Part shown: piece after piece, positions 1 through 9,600 of the stretch
Position numbering within the stretch: the stretch's first letter is position 1
How the letters are laid out: every line of letters starts with the position of its first letter
Origin: Clostridiales bacterium
Lineage (GTDB): Bacteria > Bacillota > Clostridia > Lachnospirales > Cellulosilyticaceae
DNA: 64,000 nucleotides
Assembly (NCBI GenBank): GCA_019418225.1
Contig: DYCF01000007.1
Coordinates: forward strand, 62,001-126,000
Direction of reading: 5' to 3'
Program-made: the position numbers and the translations under genes
The notes under the pieces: model-generated
Told to the model about the DNA's origin: nothing
What the model saw: only the letters and a program-made list of their open reading frames with translations
The model's database searches: none

Positions 1-1376
1 ATGCCTTCAGCCATACTAGAAACGAAATCAATGCCTTGTGCTGTTGTTAAAGCAGCATTAATTTCGCTATCCGTAGCATCAGCCTTGCCAAATTGTAAGT
101 TACTAGAAACAGAGCCGCTAAATAAGAAGTTTTTCTGAGGAACGTAGCCTATTTTTTCGCGTAAATCGGTTAAAGAATAATCTTTAATATCTATGCCATC
201 TATTAGAATTTTGCCAGAGGTAATATCATAAAATCTTGGAATAAGATTTAAAAGTGTACTTTTACCAGAGCCTGTGCCACCGATAATAGCCAGTGTCTCA
301 CCAGGGACTACCTCAAATGAAATGTGTTCTAAGATAGGTTTTTTACTACCTGGATAAGCAAAGGAGACATCATCAAAGATAAGCCTTGCATGTCCATTTG
401 GAGCAGTACATTTACTAGGTTTGTCTTGAATGTAGTTAATGGTATCTAATACTTCAGCAATGCGTGTTGCTGAGGCTAAGGCTCTTGGAATAAGAACGAA
501 AATCATGGTAAGCATAACAAGGGAAAACATAATCTGCATAACATATTGAATAAAGGCAATTAGTGAACCGACTTCTAGCAGACGCGCACTTACCTTGCGG
601 CTTCCAAACCATAGAATGACTACTGTTGTGAGATTTAATACAATCATAATGCTAGGCATTAAAATAGCCATAAGTTTATTAACGCGAATGGCATTATCAG
701 TTAAATCTTGGCTAGCCTCTTCGAAGCGTGCTTCTTCATGTTTTGTCTTATTAAAAGCCCGAATAACGCGAATACCAGTAAGATTTTCACGTAAAATAAG
801 ATTTACTTTATCTAATTTTATTTGCATTTGATTATAAAGCGGTACCGTTTGCCGACCTATTAAAAAAACGAGTAGTGCTAGGAGCGGGATAGAAACAAGT
901 AAAATGAGTGATAAATTAGCATTAGTAGAAATAGCCATGATGATACCACCAATAGCCATAAGAGGTGCAGTAACCATCATTCGAAGGGACATAACTACTA
1001 ATTGTTGCACTTGATACACATCGTTAGTTGTTCTAGTAATTAAAGAAGATGTACCAAGTTTATTAAATTCTCCTAAGGAAAAACTTTCTATTTTTTCAAA
1101 GAGTGCATGTCTAAGGTCTCTCCCAACGGACATGGCAACCTTAGCAGAGGTATACATGGCAGTAGCACCTACAATAGCCGTAATAAGTGCAGCAATAATC
1201 ATATAAAAACCTATACGTATTATATAATTCATATTGCCAGATGTAATACCGTTGTCAATAATATTTGAGAGAAAGCTTGGCAAAGATAAATTACCAATGG
1301 CTTGGCATAAAAGAAGTAGACAAGTTGTAATAATAAGTACTGTATAAGGTTTAAAGAAATGTAAAAGTTTGCGCAA
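1..1376 (-). CDS. ABC exporter (fused membrane and ATPase domains), C-terminus cut by window edge
   Basis: Reading on the minus strand gives a half-size ABC exporter: an N-terminal transmembrane domain of about 330 residues, then an ATPase domain with Walker A GGTGSGKST (Lys about residue 372) and a Q-loop region (GYVPQKNFLFSG). The frame stays open to position 1, so the signature, Walker B and H-loop lie outside the window. I place the start at a TTG (1376) because AGGCGGTGA, nearly a perfect Shine-Dalgarno, lies 4 nt upstream of it; the in-frame GTG at 1385 is inside that site. Such exporters usually work as homo- or heterodimers moving drugs, peptides or lipids; the partner, if any, would lie beyond position 1. 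The substrate cannot be inferred. Confidence 0.9.
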   Translation of the reverse strand, partial: MRKLLHFFKPYTVLIITTCLLLLCQAIGNLSLPSFLSNIIDNGITSGNMNYIIRIGFYMIIAALITAIVGATAMYTSAKVAMSVGRDLRHALFEKIESFSLGEFNKLGTSSLITRTTNDVYQVQQLVVMSLRMMVTAPLMAIGGIIMAISTNANLSLILLVSIPLLALLVFLIGRQTVPLYNQMQIKLDKVNLILRENLTGIRVIRAFNKTKHEEARFEEASQDLTDNAIRVNKLMAILMPSIMIVLNLTTVVILWFGSRKVSARLLEVGSLIAFIQYVMQIMFSLVMLTMIFVLIPRALASATRIAEVLDTINYIQDKPSKCTAPNGHARLIFDDVSFAYPGSKKPILEHISFEVVPGETLAIIGGTGSGKSTLLNLIPRFYDITSGKILIDGIDIKDYSLTDLREKIGYVPQKNFLFSGSVSSNLQFGKADATDSEINAALTTAQGIDFVSSMAEG

Positions 1377-1585
1377 AGAAGTCACCGCCTAACTAATTTA
1401 ATATAGGAGTTATTTTTGCCATATTTAATAGGAATATCCATAAAACGAATTATTCGGTTTATCTTGTGTTGTGAAAAATAACATGTTGTAAAAATCATTA
1501 GAAATGATTGAAAAAAGGAATTTTTTGAAATATAATAGAATGGCTATAATTGGATGAATCACTAGGTTGTAATAGAATTTAATTT

Positions 1586-1614
1586 TTGATATACTTAAGG
1601 CTAACGTTTATTAT
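1586..1614 (+). promoter_or_regulatory. Predicted sigma-A promoter of secA
   Basis: TTGATA (1586-1591), 17-bp spacer, TATTAT (1609-1614). It lies about 170 bp before secA in the 400-bp AT-rich gap between secA and the divergent ABC gene; nothing else distinct was seen in this gap. Confidence 0.5.
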
Positions 1615-1782
1615 AAATTTACAACATTTTAATAGTATAGATACTAGGAATCAAGGAAGTGGCTAATAATAGGTATTATTAATTAATGAGGGCCACTGAC
1701 ATTCAAAATAGAAACAAAAGACTTAAATGAACTAGGCAGAGTTAGCATAAAAGCATTTAAATAAACAAAGAGGGTGAAAAAT

Positions 1783-4353
1783 TTGAAACTAATCGATAGA
1801 ATTTTTGGGACTCACTCAGAGAGAGAGCTCAAAAGAATTGAACCAATCGTACAAAAAATCGAGTCATATGACGAAGCAATGCAAAAGCTTTCAGATGATC
1901 AGCTTAAAGCAAAAACAGAGGAATTTAGAGGTCGTCTTGCAAATGGCGAAAGTTTAGATGATATCTTACCAGAAGCTTACGCCGTATGTAGAGAATCAGC
2001 ATGGCGTGTACTTGGTAAAAAACATTTCCGTGTCCAATTAATGGGTGGTATCGTACTTCATAATGGACGTATCGCAGAGATGAGAACTGGTGAAGGTAAA
2101 ACTTTAACAGAAACATTACCAGTTTATCTTAATGCTCTTTCAGGAAATGGTGTACACGTTGTAACAGTTAATGATTACCTTGCACAACGTGATGCTGAAG
2201 AAATGGGTGAACTTTACAGATGGCTTGGCCTTACAGTTGGTTGTATCTTAAGCCAAATGGATAATAACGCAAGAAGAGCGGCTTACAACTGCGATATTAC
2301 TTATGGTACAAATAATGAATTTGGTTTTGATTACCTTCGTGATAACATGGTGCTTTATGCAGAAGAAATGGTACAAAGAGAACTTGCATATGCTGTAATC
2401 GATGAGGTTGACTCTGTTCTTATTGACGAGGCGCGTACACCTCTTATTATTTCAGGACAAGGGTCTAAATCAACTCACCTTTATAAAGCGGCAGATATCT
2501 TTGCACGTCGTTTAACAAAAGGTAAACTTCTTGGTGAAGAAACAGCAATGTCTACATTAATGCGCGAAGAAATCGAAGAAGAAGGCGACTACATTGTAGA
2601 TGAAAAACAAAAAACTGTTACTTTAACACAAGATGGTATCAGAAAAGCAGAACAATACTTCGGTCTTGAAAACTTAGCTGATCCAGAAAATATGGAAATT
2701 CAACACCATATCAATATTGCACTTAAAGCACATAGCTTAATGCATAGAGAAAAAGACTACATCGTAGATGAAAAAGGTGAAATCGTAATCGTAGATGAAT
2801 TTACAGGACGTCTTATGGATGGACGTCGTTATTCAGATGGCCTTCACCAAGCAATTGAAGCTAAAGAAGGCGTAGAAGTACGTAAAGAAAGTCAAACACT
2901 TGCAACAATTACTTTCCAAAACTACTTCAATAAATATGCTAAAAAAGCAGGTATGACAGGTACAGCTCAAACAGAAGAATCAGAGTTCAGGGACATTTAT
3001 GGAATGGACGTTATCGTAATTCCTACTAATAAACCAATTCAGCGTATTGACCATCCAGATGTAGTATATAAAACAGAAGAAGCGAAATTTAAGGCTGTTA
3101 TTGCGGATATTAAAGCATCTCATGAAAAAGGACAACCAGTACTTGTAGGTACAGTAACAATTGATACATCAGAACATTTAAGTAAATTACTTAAAAGAGA
3201 AGGTGTAAAACATCAAGTCCTCAATGCGAAATATCATGCAAAAGAAGCGGAAATCATTGCACTTGCTGGTAAAAAAGGTGCGGTAACAATCGCAACTAAC
3301 ATGGCAGGTCGTGGTACGGATATTAAACTTGAAGAGGGCGTACAAGAACTTGGCGGTCTTAAAATCATCGGTACAGAACGTCATGAATCAAGACGTATTG
3401 ATAATCAGCTTCGAGGACGTTCTGGACGTCAAGGTGACCCAGGTGAATCTAGATTCTACCTTGCACTTGAAGATGACTTAATGAGACTGTTCACACCAGA
3501 GAGCACACTTAAAATGTTCGATGCAATTGGTCTTCCAGATGATGAACCAATCGAACATAGAATCCTTACAAAAGCTATTGAAAGAGCACAAACAAAAGTT
3601 GAAGGAAATAACTATGGTGTACGTAAACACTTATTAGAATATGACAAAATCATGAATGAACAAAGAGAAATCATTTATGGTGAACGTTATAAAGTGCTTA
3701 AAAATGAAAACCTTGCAGGTAAAATCAGAGAGATGGCAAAAGAAGTTATTTCTACAATGGTAGACAATACTACAAACGGTATTGAATATGCTGAAGAATG
3801 GAACTTAGGTAACATGATGGAACACCTTCGTTCAATCATTCCTATTGAAGATGTAAGTTATACAAAAGAAGAACAAGAAAGACTTACAGTAGAAAAATTA
3901 AAAGAAGATTTAAATGCAGCAGCAGATAAAATTTATGATGAAAAAGAAGCAGAGTTCGGAGATGAACTTCGTGAAATCGAACGTGTGATTCTTCTTAAAG
4001 TAATCGACCAAAAATGGATGGATCACTTAGATAACATGGATCAAATGAAACAAGGTATCAACCTTCAAGCATATGGTCAAAGGGATCCACTTGTAGAATA
4101 TCGTTTCTTAAGTTTCGATATCTTCGAAGAGATGGTAAACAATATTCAAGAAGAAACTGTAAAAGCACTTTACCACATTAGAAAAGTGGTTAACAAAGAA
4201 ATTAAACGTGAAAGAGTTGCTGAGCCAGTAGCTGTAAATCATACAGACGAAAGCTTAGGCGCTAAACCTATCGTTAAAAAAGAAAAGACTGGCAGAAATG
4301 ATCTTTGTCCTTGCGGTAGTGGGAAGAAATATAAAGATTGCTGCGGTAAATAA
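1783..4353 (+). CDS. secA: Preprotein translocase ATPase SecA
   Basis: SecA is the motor ATPase that drives unfolded preproteins through the SecYEG channel. The 856-residue product has the typical N-terminus (FGTHSERELKRI), Walker A RTGEGKT at about 101-107, DEVD at about 207, the MTGTAQTE and NMAGRGTDI helicase-like motifs and a C-terminal zinc-binding tail (CPCGSGKKYKDCC) for SecB or ribosome contact. The length matches the family (about 800-900). I prefer TTG at 1783 over GTG at 1774: the GTG forms part of the AGAGGGTGA ribosome-binding site, and the TTG start gives the family-like MKLIDRIFGTHSE. It is monocistronic here, with its own promoter and a large palindrome after the stop. Very confident of identity. 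Confidence 0.98.
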   Translation: MKLIDRIFGTHSERELKRIEPIVQKIESYDEAMQKLSDDQLKAKTEEFRGRLANGESLDDILPEAYAVCRESAWRVLGKKHFRVQLMGGIVLHNGRIAEMRTGEGKTLTETLPVYLNALSGNGVHVVTVNDYLAQRDAEEMGELYRWLGLTVGCILSQMDNNARRAAYNCDITYGTNNEFGFDYLRDNMVLYAEEMVQRELAYAVIDEVDSVLIDEARTPLIISGQGSKSTHLYKAADIFARRLTKGKLLGEETAMSTLMREEIEEEGDYIVDEKQKTVTLTQDGIRKAEQYFGLENLADPENMEIQHHINIALKAHSLMHREKDYIVDEKGEIVIVDEFTGRLMDGRRYSDGLHQAIEAKEGVEVRKESQTLATITFQNYFNKYAKKAGMTGTAQTEESEFRDIYGMDVIVIPTNKPIQRIDHPDVVYKTEEAKFKAVIADIKASHEKGQPVLVGTVTIDTSEHLSKLLKREGVKHQVLNAKYHAKEAEIIALAGKKGAVTIATNMAGRGTDIKLEEGVQELGGLKIIGTERHESRRIDNQLRGRSGRQGDPGESRFYLALEDDLMRLFTPESTLKMFDAIGLPDDEPIEHRILTKAIERAQTKVEGNNYGVRKHLLEYDKIMNEQREIIYGERYKVLKNENLAGKIREMAKEVISTMVDNTTNGIEYAEEWNLGNMMEHLRSIIPIEDVSYTKEEQERLTVEKLKEDLNAAADKIYDEKEAEFGDELREIERVILLKVIDQKWMDHLDNMDQMKQGINLQAYGQRDPLVEYRFLSFDIFEEMVNNIQEETVKALYHIRKVVNKEIKRERVAEPVAVNHTDESLGAKPIVKKEKTGRNDLCPCGSGKKYKDCCGK

Positions 4354-4588
4354 GTAGAGTAGGGGGTCGCTGGAGGTGTTGATGCCTGCTAGCTACTCTC
4401 TCCGAAAATTGTGAGCACCTAAAGCTCGATATTTAAAGAAACGGGATGAACTCGCTGCGCTTGGTTCACCACGCTGCGCTCAGACAGCAGCACTAAGACC
4501 TCTTTAAATATCTCGCTAAGGTGCTCATCAATTTTCTCTGAAGGTAGACTAGCCGGTGCCAACACCCCCAGCTAGGCTACTTCTACTT
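4352..4588. repeat. 237-bp imperfect palindrome after secA
   Basis: The two halves are imperfect reverse complements. Outer arms are 4352-4380 (ending GGAGGTGTTG) and 4558-4588 (starting CCAACACCCCC), continuing inward through GAAAATTGTGAGCACC with GGTGCTCATCAATTTTC and GATATTTAAAGA with TCTTTAAATATC. The centre carries related CGCTGCGCTT and CGCTGCGCTC blocks and a small hairpin GAAC...GTTC. It is clearly GC-richer than its surroundings. It starts on the secA stop codon, so it may also end the secA message. Either a mobile palindromic element or a long structured RNA; I do not recognise a named family. Confidence 0.75.
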
Positions 4589-4595
4589 AAGTACC

Positions 4596-4735
4596 TTCGC
4601 TAAGAGAAAAGCGAATGGGTTGATTTTGAAATAGGGTAGAGGGAGTAGATATGGTAGGCTAGTCTATCTCTAATTGAATGTCTTTGCTTAAAAGAAAAGC
4701 GAATTGGTTCATTTTGAAGTAGAGTAAGTAGAATA
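4596..4735. repeat. Two imperfect direct repeats, each opening with a small hairpin
   Basis: Unit 1 (4596-4650) opens TTCGCT-AAGAGAAA-AGCGAA. Unit 2 (4683-4735) opens TTTGCTTAAAAGAAAAGCGAA. Both continue with a shared AT-rich tail (ATTTTGAA, GTAGA, GTAGA). I estimate similarity at roughly three quarters by eye. No coding potential seen. Confidence 0.5.
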
Positions 4736-4778
4736 ACTGTATTTTGGAAAATAGAATAGTTTAGTTAGAAGATTAGAG

Positions 4779-4826
4779 GAGACTGCAAGTGAAGCTGAAG
4801 AGAGGTGGAAGTTGCAGCCTTTTTTG
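4779..4826 (+). terminator. Hairpin with T-run, copy 1 of a related pair
   Basis: GACTGCAA ... TTGCAGCC followed by TTTTTTG. It shares layout and sequence (GGAGACTG start, AAG/GAG-rich loop, T-run) with the hairpin at 4964-5009, suggesting the two are duplicates. Confidence 0.55.
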
Positions 4827-4835
4827 TTTACATAG

Positions 4836-4958
4836 GAGGAAGATAACGCTATATATTATTTAGGGGATGAAAGGGCGCTTATGAGTATTGATAGTGAGTG
4901 GCTTATTATAACGTTTAAAGATGATGTGGTTGTAGGAGTGGAAATAAGGATGGATTAA
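4836..4958 (+). pseudogene. C-terminal remnant of a small protein gene
   Basis: The frame is open from just after a TAG at 4833 to the TAA at 4956 and reads ...AIYYLGDERALMSIDSEWL, then IITFKDDVVVGVEIRMD. The pattern YYLG-ER-SIDSEWL resembles the C-terminus of small proteins I have seen in other bacteria, though I cannot name the family with certainty. There is no N-terminal part: a terminator-like hairpin sits immediately upstream. The only in-frame ATG (4881) would give 25 residues. Most likely a decayed gene end; a real micro-protein cannot be excluded. Confidence 0.4.
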
Positions 4959-4963
4959 TAAGG

Positions 4964-5009
4964 GAGACTGTAGCGTGAGCTGGATGAGGCTGATGTTACG
5001 GTCTTTTTT
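4964..5009 (+). terminator. Hairpin with T-run, copy 2 of a related pair
   Basis: GACTGTA (4966-4972) pairs with TACGGTC (4997-5003, one G-U pair), followed by TTTTTT. It ends the remnant frame at 4836-4958 and is similar to the hairpin at 4779-4826. Confidence 0.6.
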
Positions 5010-5169
5010 GGCAATTTAGTCAAATGGGGTTGTGCATAGTGTATAGAAAATAAGTTTTGTTTTGTGAGGAAAATAGAAAAATAAATAAAAATCATAAAAG
5101 TGGACGGGTAGCTCGTATACTAATAGTAAATTATTGGTAAAGGTGGTTGGGAGATTGGAGGTATGTTTT

Positions 5170-5529
5170 ATGCAGCAAATCAAACATTTATTTGAGAGAA
5201 TTTTTGCACCTTGGCAGATTACTATTGAGGATAAGGAGCTATTTATTGGAAATAGACAAACAGTGTCTAATGGTAGTGGTTGGCAAATTAAGTGGGTTAT
5301 GGGAAAGAATGAGAAGGGAACCTATTTAGAATATTATGCTATTAATTTAAAGCGTGGTCATTTGCATGGGCGTATTTATGAAGATGGAAGAGAAGAGAAG
5401 TTGGATGTATTAAGGGAATATATAGTTTACTCACCAAGTATTCCTGGTGATCGTGAGCGTAGTACGCAAGAATTTGAAATATATAATAAGAGATTAATTA
5501 AAGAGTTAGAGGAGAAAGGGCTTTTCTAG
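5170..5529 (+). CDS. Small cytoplasmic protein of unknown function
   Basis: A 119-residue product with no signal peptide or membrane segment, rich in charged residues and ending KELEEKGLF. Start chosen at ATG 5170 because GGAGGT lies 7 nt upstream; the frame extends 12 codons further without a better site. The sequence (FAPWQITIEDKELFIGNRQ, WQIKWVMG, AINLKRGHLHGRIYEDG) looks like a compact beta-rich domain. It stands alone, flanked by terminator-like hairpins. I do not recognise the family. Codon use and a good ribosome-binding site favour a real gene. Confidence 0.65.
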   Translation: MQQIKHLFERIFAPWQITIEDKELFIGNRQTVSNGSGWQIKWVMGKNEKGTYLEYYAINLKRGHLHGRIYEDGREEKLDVLREYIVYSPSIPGDRERSTQEFEIYNKRLIKELEEKGLF

Positions 5530-5548
5530 AGATAAAATAGAGCGGACT

Positions 5549-5604
5549 TATCTCAAAGGATAAATGAGGTCACATCATTGTGGCCTCATTTATATTTTGA
5601 GATA
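5549..5604 (+). terminator. Long hairpin after the 119-residue gene
   Basis: TATCTCAAA (5549-5557) pairs with TTTGAGATA (5596-5604), and inside it AAATGAGGTCAC pairs with GTGGCCTCATTT. The stem is strong but no clear T-run follows, so it may stabilise the message as well as end it. Confidence 0.6.
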
Positions 5605-5864
5605 ATAATGCCGTATGGTATTATAAGAATTCTGAGGAGGTCATCCGGGAATTTGATATACTACCACTTCGTAGGGTGAGGGATCGCTAAAAGCATAAAG
5701 AGTAACATAAAACATTGTTAAATGTGTGAAAGTCCTAGTAGAAATCTCAGCACATATAAGTTTTGTGTTACAATCTTATTATGAGTAAAAACATAAAAAC
5801 TCATACAAGGAAAAATTTGAGTGACATAAAAACAAAAAAACTTGTAAAAAAAATAAAAAAGTAC

Positions 5865-5893
5865 TTGCATTATGACAAGTAATAGGATATACT
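5865..5893 (+). promoter_or_regulatory. Promoter of the tRNA pair
   Basis: TTGCAT (5865-5870), 17-bp spacer, TATACT (5888-5893), about 43 bp before the first tRNA. The rest of the 5605-5935 gap shows no coding potential. Confidence 0.75.
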
Positions 5894-5935
5894 ATATATG
5901 TGCTTGAGGCACGGAAGAAAAACAAATAAAAATAT

Positions 5936-6012
5936 GGCGGAATAGCTCAGTTGGCTAGAGCACACGGTTCATACCCGTGGTGTCGGGGGTTCAAATCCCT
6001 CTTCCGCTACCA
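5936..6012 (+). tRNA. tRNA-Met (anticodon CAT)
   Basis: Acceptor arms GGCGGAA/TTCCGCT, D-arm AGCTCAG, anticodon stem CACGG/CCGTG with loop TTCATAC, T-loop GTTCAAAT and encoded CCA (6010-6012). The overall sequence resembles the Bacillus elongator Met tRNA. A CAT anticodon is shared with initiator tRNA and with the Ile tRNA that TilS modifies, so the isotype is probable rather than certain. Confidence 0.93.
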
Positions 6013-6015
6013 TAT

Positions 6016-6088
6016 GGTCGCTTAGCTCAGCTGGGAGAGCACCTGCCTTACAAGCAGGGGGTCATAGGTTCGAGCCCTATAGCGACCA
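6016..6088 (+). tRNA. tRNA-Val (anticodon TAC)
   Basis: Acceptor arms GGTCGCT/AGCGACC, D-arm AGCTCAGCTGGGAGAGC, anticodon stem CCTGC/GCAGG with loop CTTACAA, T-arm GGTTCGAGCC. CCA is not encoded (CTA follows the discriminator A). It lies 3 nt after tRNA-Met, so the two are co-transcribed. Confidence 0.95.
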
Positions 6089-6093
6089 CTACT

Positions 6094-6128
6094 AAAAAAG
6101 GTCTTGTCAGAAATGACAAGGCCTTTTT
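6094..6128 (+). terminator. Terminator of the tRNA pair
   Basis: AAAGGTCTTGTC-AGAAAT-GACAAGGCC followed by TTTTTG. Confidence 0.85.
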
Positions 6129-6452
6129 GTTATGCGCATTTATATCATATTTCTTATCTTTTTAGGAATTGGTCTAATAAGGGAAAAAGCAATGAAACAA
6201 GTAAAAAGTATGCGACTAATGATGTGACTGCTTATCTTTACAGAATCTAATGACTAGGAAAAATAGTAAATCTAAAAAAAATTTATAGAAAGTACTCGTG
6301 GAAGATTTTAAGTAGGAGTATTTACACAAAAAATATAGGCATAAGTTATAAAAAATGAGGTATAAAATAGAACTATTTGTAGAAATAGTTGTTAAAAGTA
6401 AATAAAATGACAAGATAAATAATAGAAAATATAATATAATTCAAAAAAAGTG

Positions 6453-6481
6453 TTTTATGTTTTAGGGGTTTGGTATATAAT
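6453..6481 (+). promoter_or_regulatory. Possible promoter of the pectate lyase gene
   Basis: TATAAT (6476-6481) with a weak TTTTAT 17 bp upstream, leaving a leader of about 150 nt. The leader has small hairpins (ATCAGA...TCTGAT; CGTAG...CTACG near 6580-6603) that I cannot assign. The rest of the 6130-6637 gap is AT-rich with no credible gene. Confidence 0.4.
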
Positions 6482-6637
6482 GTAACAAAAGCAAGTGAAT
6501 TCTATATTAAAATCAGACAAAATGTATAATTTGATGAAAGTTCTATGCAAGTAATCTGATTAAAGAAGAATATGAGAATAGGCGTAGAGAGATAGAACTA
6601 CGTTTATGGTGAATGGTTGACTTAAGGAGGAAATAGA

Positions 6638-9600
6638 ATGAGCAAGAGTATGAGAAGAAAAATGGCAGGTGTACTTAGTACTGTAGTAATTGCAGGAAGC
6701 ATGCCAGTAGTAGCAAATGTAACAGATACCAATAGTAATTTAGAAACTACATACATAAAGGAAGTAGCTACAGAAAGAACAACAAGTGGGGGGACAGAAG
6801 CAGGCGATCAGCATGAAAAAGCTAGTGTGAAAGTATTAGATTTCAGTGAAGTAGAAGCAGGCGATTACAGCAAAGATTTTACTGTTGGAGATTTTACTGT
6901 AAAAATTAAAGAAGGAGAAAAAGTTCTTACAGTAGATGAAAATGAACAAACTAGTGAGTATTATCATACTCTTGCAAAGAGAATTAAGTTAGGTGGTAAA
7001 GGGACTGCAGAATATAGAAGTATTCATTTTGAAACTAGTGGACCAGCAACAATACAACTTTATGCATTTAGTACTTCAAATGGAACGGCTAGAGATCTAG
7101 AAGTTTTTGATGCAGATGGTAAGTCACAAGGAACAGTAACTGTGTTAGGTGAAGGGGATCTTACAGGTGATAAGAAAATGCCTGTAAAGACAATTACTGT
7201 AGACAAAGCTGGTAAATATTATATTATGCCAAAGGCAAATATAAACCTTTACTACATGAGTGTAACAGAGGGAACACCAGAAGAAATTACTTTTGAAGAT
7301 GGTACAACACCAGAAATTGTAGAAGCAAAGCAAAATGCTGAAGATGGTAATAGGATAGATGTTACTGTTAAAGGTCAAATTGCAGATGCTAAAACAGATA
7401 AATTATGGATTAAAATGTATGATGCAGATGATAAATTAGTTGCTAGCCAAAAAGTTAGCGAACTAGAAAATGATTTAGCTAAAGTGCAGTTTTCTCCTAG
7501 CCAAAATGGCACATATAAATTTGTTTGTGAAGCTATAAGAGAGGGTGCGACAAGAGGATATTCAAGTAACGAATCAATGCTTGACGTAGTATTACCTTTA
7601 GGTGACGTTAAATTTGAGAATGTAAAAACAGGTAAAGACAATACATTAAATGTAGATTGGAACGATGTTAGAAATGCTACATCATATGAAATTTCTTTAG
7701 TAGGTGAAGATGGAAAAGAAGAGGTTGTAAAAGATCTTAAAGAATCGAAATATGTGTTTAAAAATCTTACACCAGGTGTTCGATATACACTTACATTAAT
7801 AGCTACAGATGGTAATGGAGTGAAAAAAGCAACCTGTGAAAAGGTATTAGCACAAAAGGAAGAACGTTTCTTAGCTGCAGAAGTAGGTTCAGGGGCATCA
7901 GGTTATATTACTGAAAATACAGATGGTTCTATAACCATGGCAGCTGTACCAGTAGGTTCAGGTTCAGGTGGTAAACTTGCAGATAGTGAAGATGGCTTCC
8001 TTTACTACTATACAGAAATAAATCCAGAAACAGAAAACTTTACTTTAACAGCTACTTTCCATGTAGATGATTCAGCAAGTAAAGATAATCAATCTGGATT
8101 TGGTGTAATGGCTATTGATACATTTGAAGCAGGAAGTTCTTCAGCACGTTACTTTAACTCAGCAGGTGCGATGCTTAGAAAATATAGCCGTACAGTAGAT
8201 GGAGCAGTAAGCAGTATTATGGGGGCGCCAGGTGGTTACTTCGTAACTGGTTATACAGGCAAACCAACAACTTCAAGTAGTAGTAGAAAAAATATTGATA
8301 CAGCACCATTTGATTGGGATTACAAAGATGATTATGTAATTTATAACCCAGATGGCACAATTAAAAATTCTAATCCTCCAAGATTTGAAGACGGAGAAGA
8401 ATATACATTAACACTTAGAAAAAGCAATACTGGTTTCCATGCTTCTATGATTGACCCTAGAACAGGTGAAAAAACAGAAGAAGTTATTTGTTATGAACCA
8501 GATTTATTATTACAACAAGATAAAGATAAATATTATGTAGGTGTGGCGGTAAGCCGTAAGATTACAGTAACAGTTAAAGATATTAATTTTACAACAATTG
8601 CACCAGAAGATGATGAAGCTAAGCAAGAAAGACCAGTAAGTTACATTAAACCATCATTTAACTTTAATGGTTCAACAACAAGTGGTAGCGCAAACTATGA
8701 AGCTGGATTTAAAGCAGACTTTGCTGGGAAAATTGATGTTTTAGATAGTAATGGAAATGTTGTGGCAAAAGATATCACAGTTGACCCAAGAAATGCTGAA
8801 ACAGTTAGAGCAGTAGCAGACTTAAAACTTACTAAAGGAACAAATACATATACAGCTATTTACACACCGCTTGCAAAAGAAGGCCAAGGAGAATTACTTG
8901 GTCAATATGAAGAGTTAACTTCATATGAACCAATGGAAATTAAATTTACTGTAGATCATAGAAATTATGGAACAGAGGCAAATGCAATATATGTTTCACC
9001 AACAGCTACAGCAGAAGGAAAAGGAACAAAAGCAAGTCCACTTGATATTTATACAGCTGTAAATTATGCTCAGCCAGGACAAGAGATTGTACTTTTAGGC
9101 GGTACATATAAAATGTCTAAAGGAATCACAGTAAATAGAGGAAATAATGGAACAGCAGAAAAACCAATTGTGCTTATGTCTGATCCAAGTGAAAGAGCAG
9201 TTTTAGATTTCACAGGATGTAGTGATATCGGTATTACATTAGGTGGTGACTACTGGCATATTTATGATATGGAAGTTATGAATTCAGGTAAACAAGGAGT
9301 ACAGGTTACAGGAAATCATAATACAGTAGAAAAATTAACTGTACATGGTAGTGGAAATACAGGTATTCAAATTAGCGGTAGTGCAACAGAACCAAAAGAA
9401 ATGTGGCCTTCATATAACTTAATTCAAAGCTGCGAGTCTTATGATAACTGTGATGCACTTGCAAATGATGCAGATGGTTTTGCTGCAAAACTTACAGTAG
9501 GCGATGGTAATATCTTTAGATATTGTATTGCACACCATAATATTGATGATGGTTGGGACTTATATGCAAAATCAACAACAGGAGTAATTGGTGAAGTAAT

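Noticed and set aside
595..831. 78-codon plus-strand frame inside the ABC exporter gene
   Set aside because: Antisense shadow of the minus-strand exporter; basic low-information composition and no ribosome-binding site.
5936..6088. Phage attachment site at the tRNA genes
   Set aside because: No integrase gene and no repeated tRNA 3' end was seen downstream.
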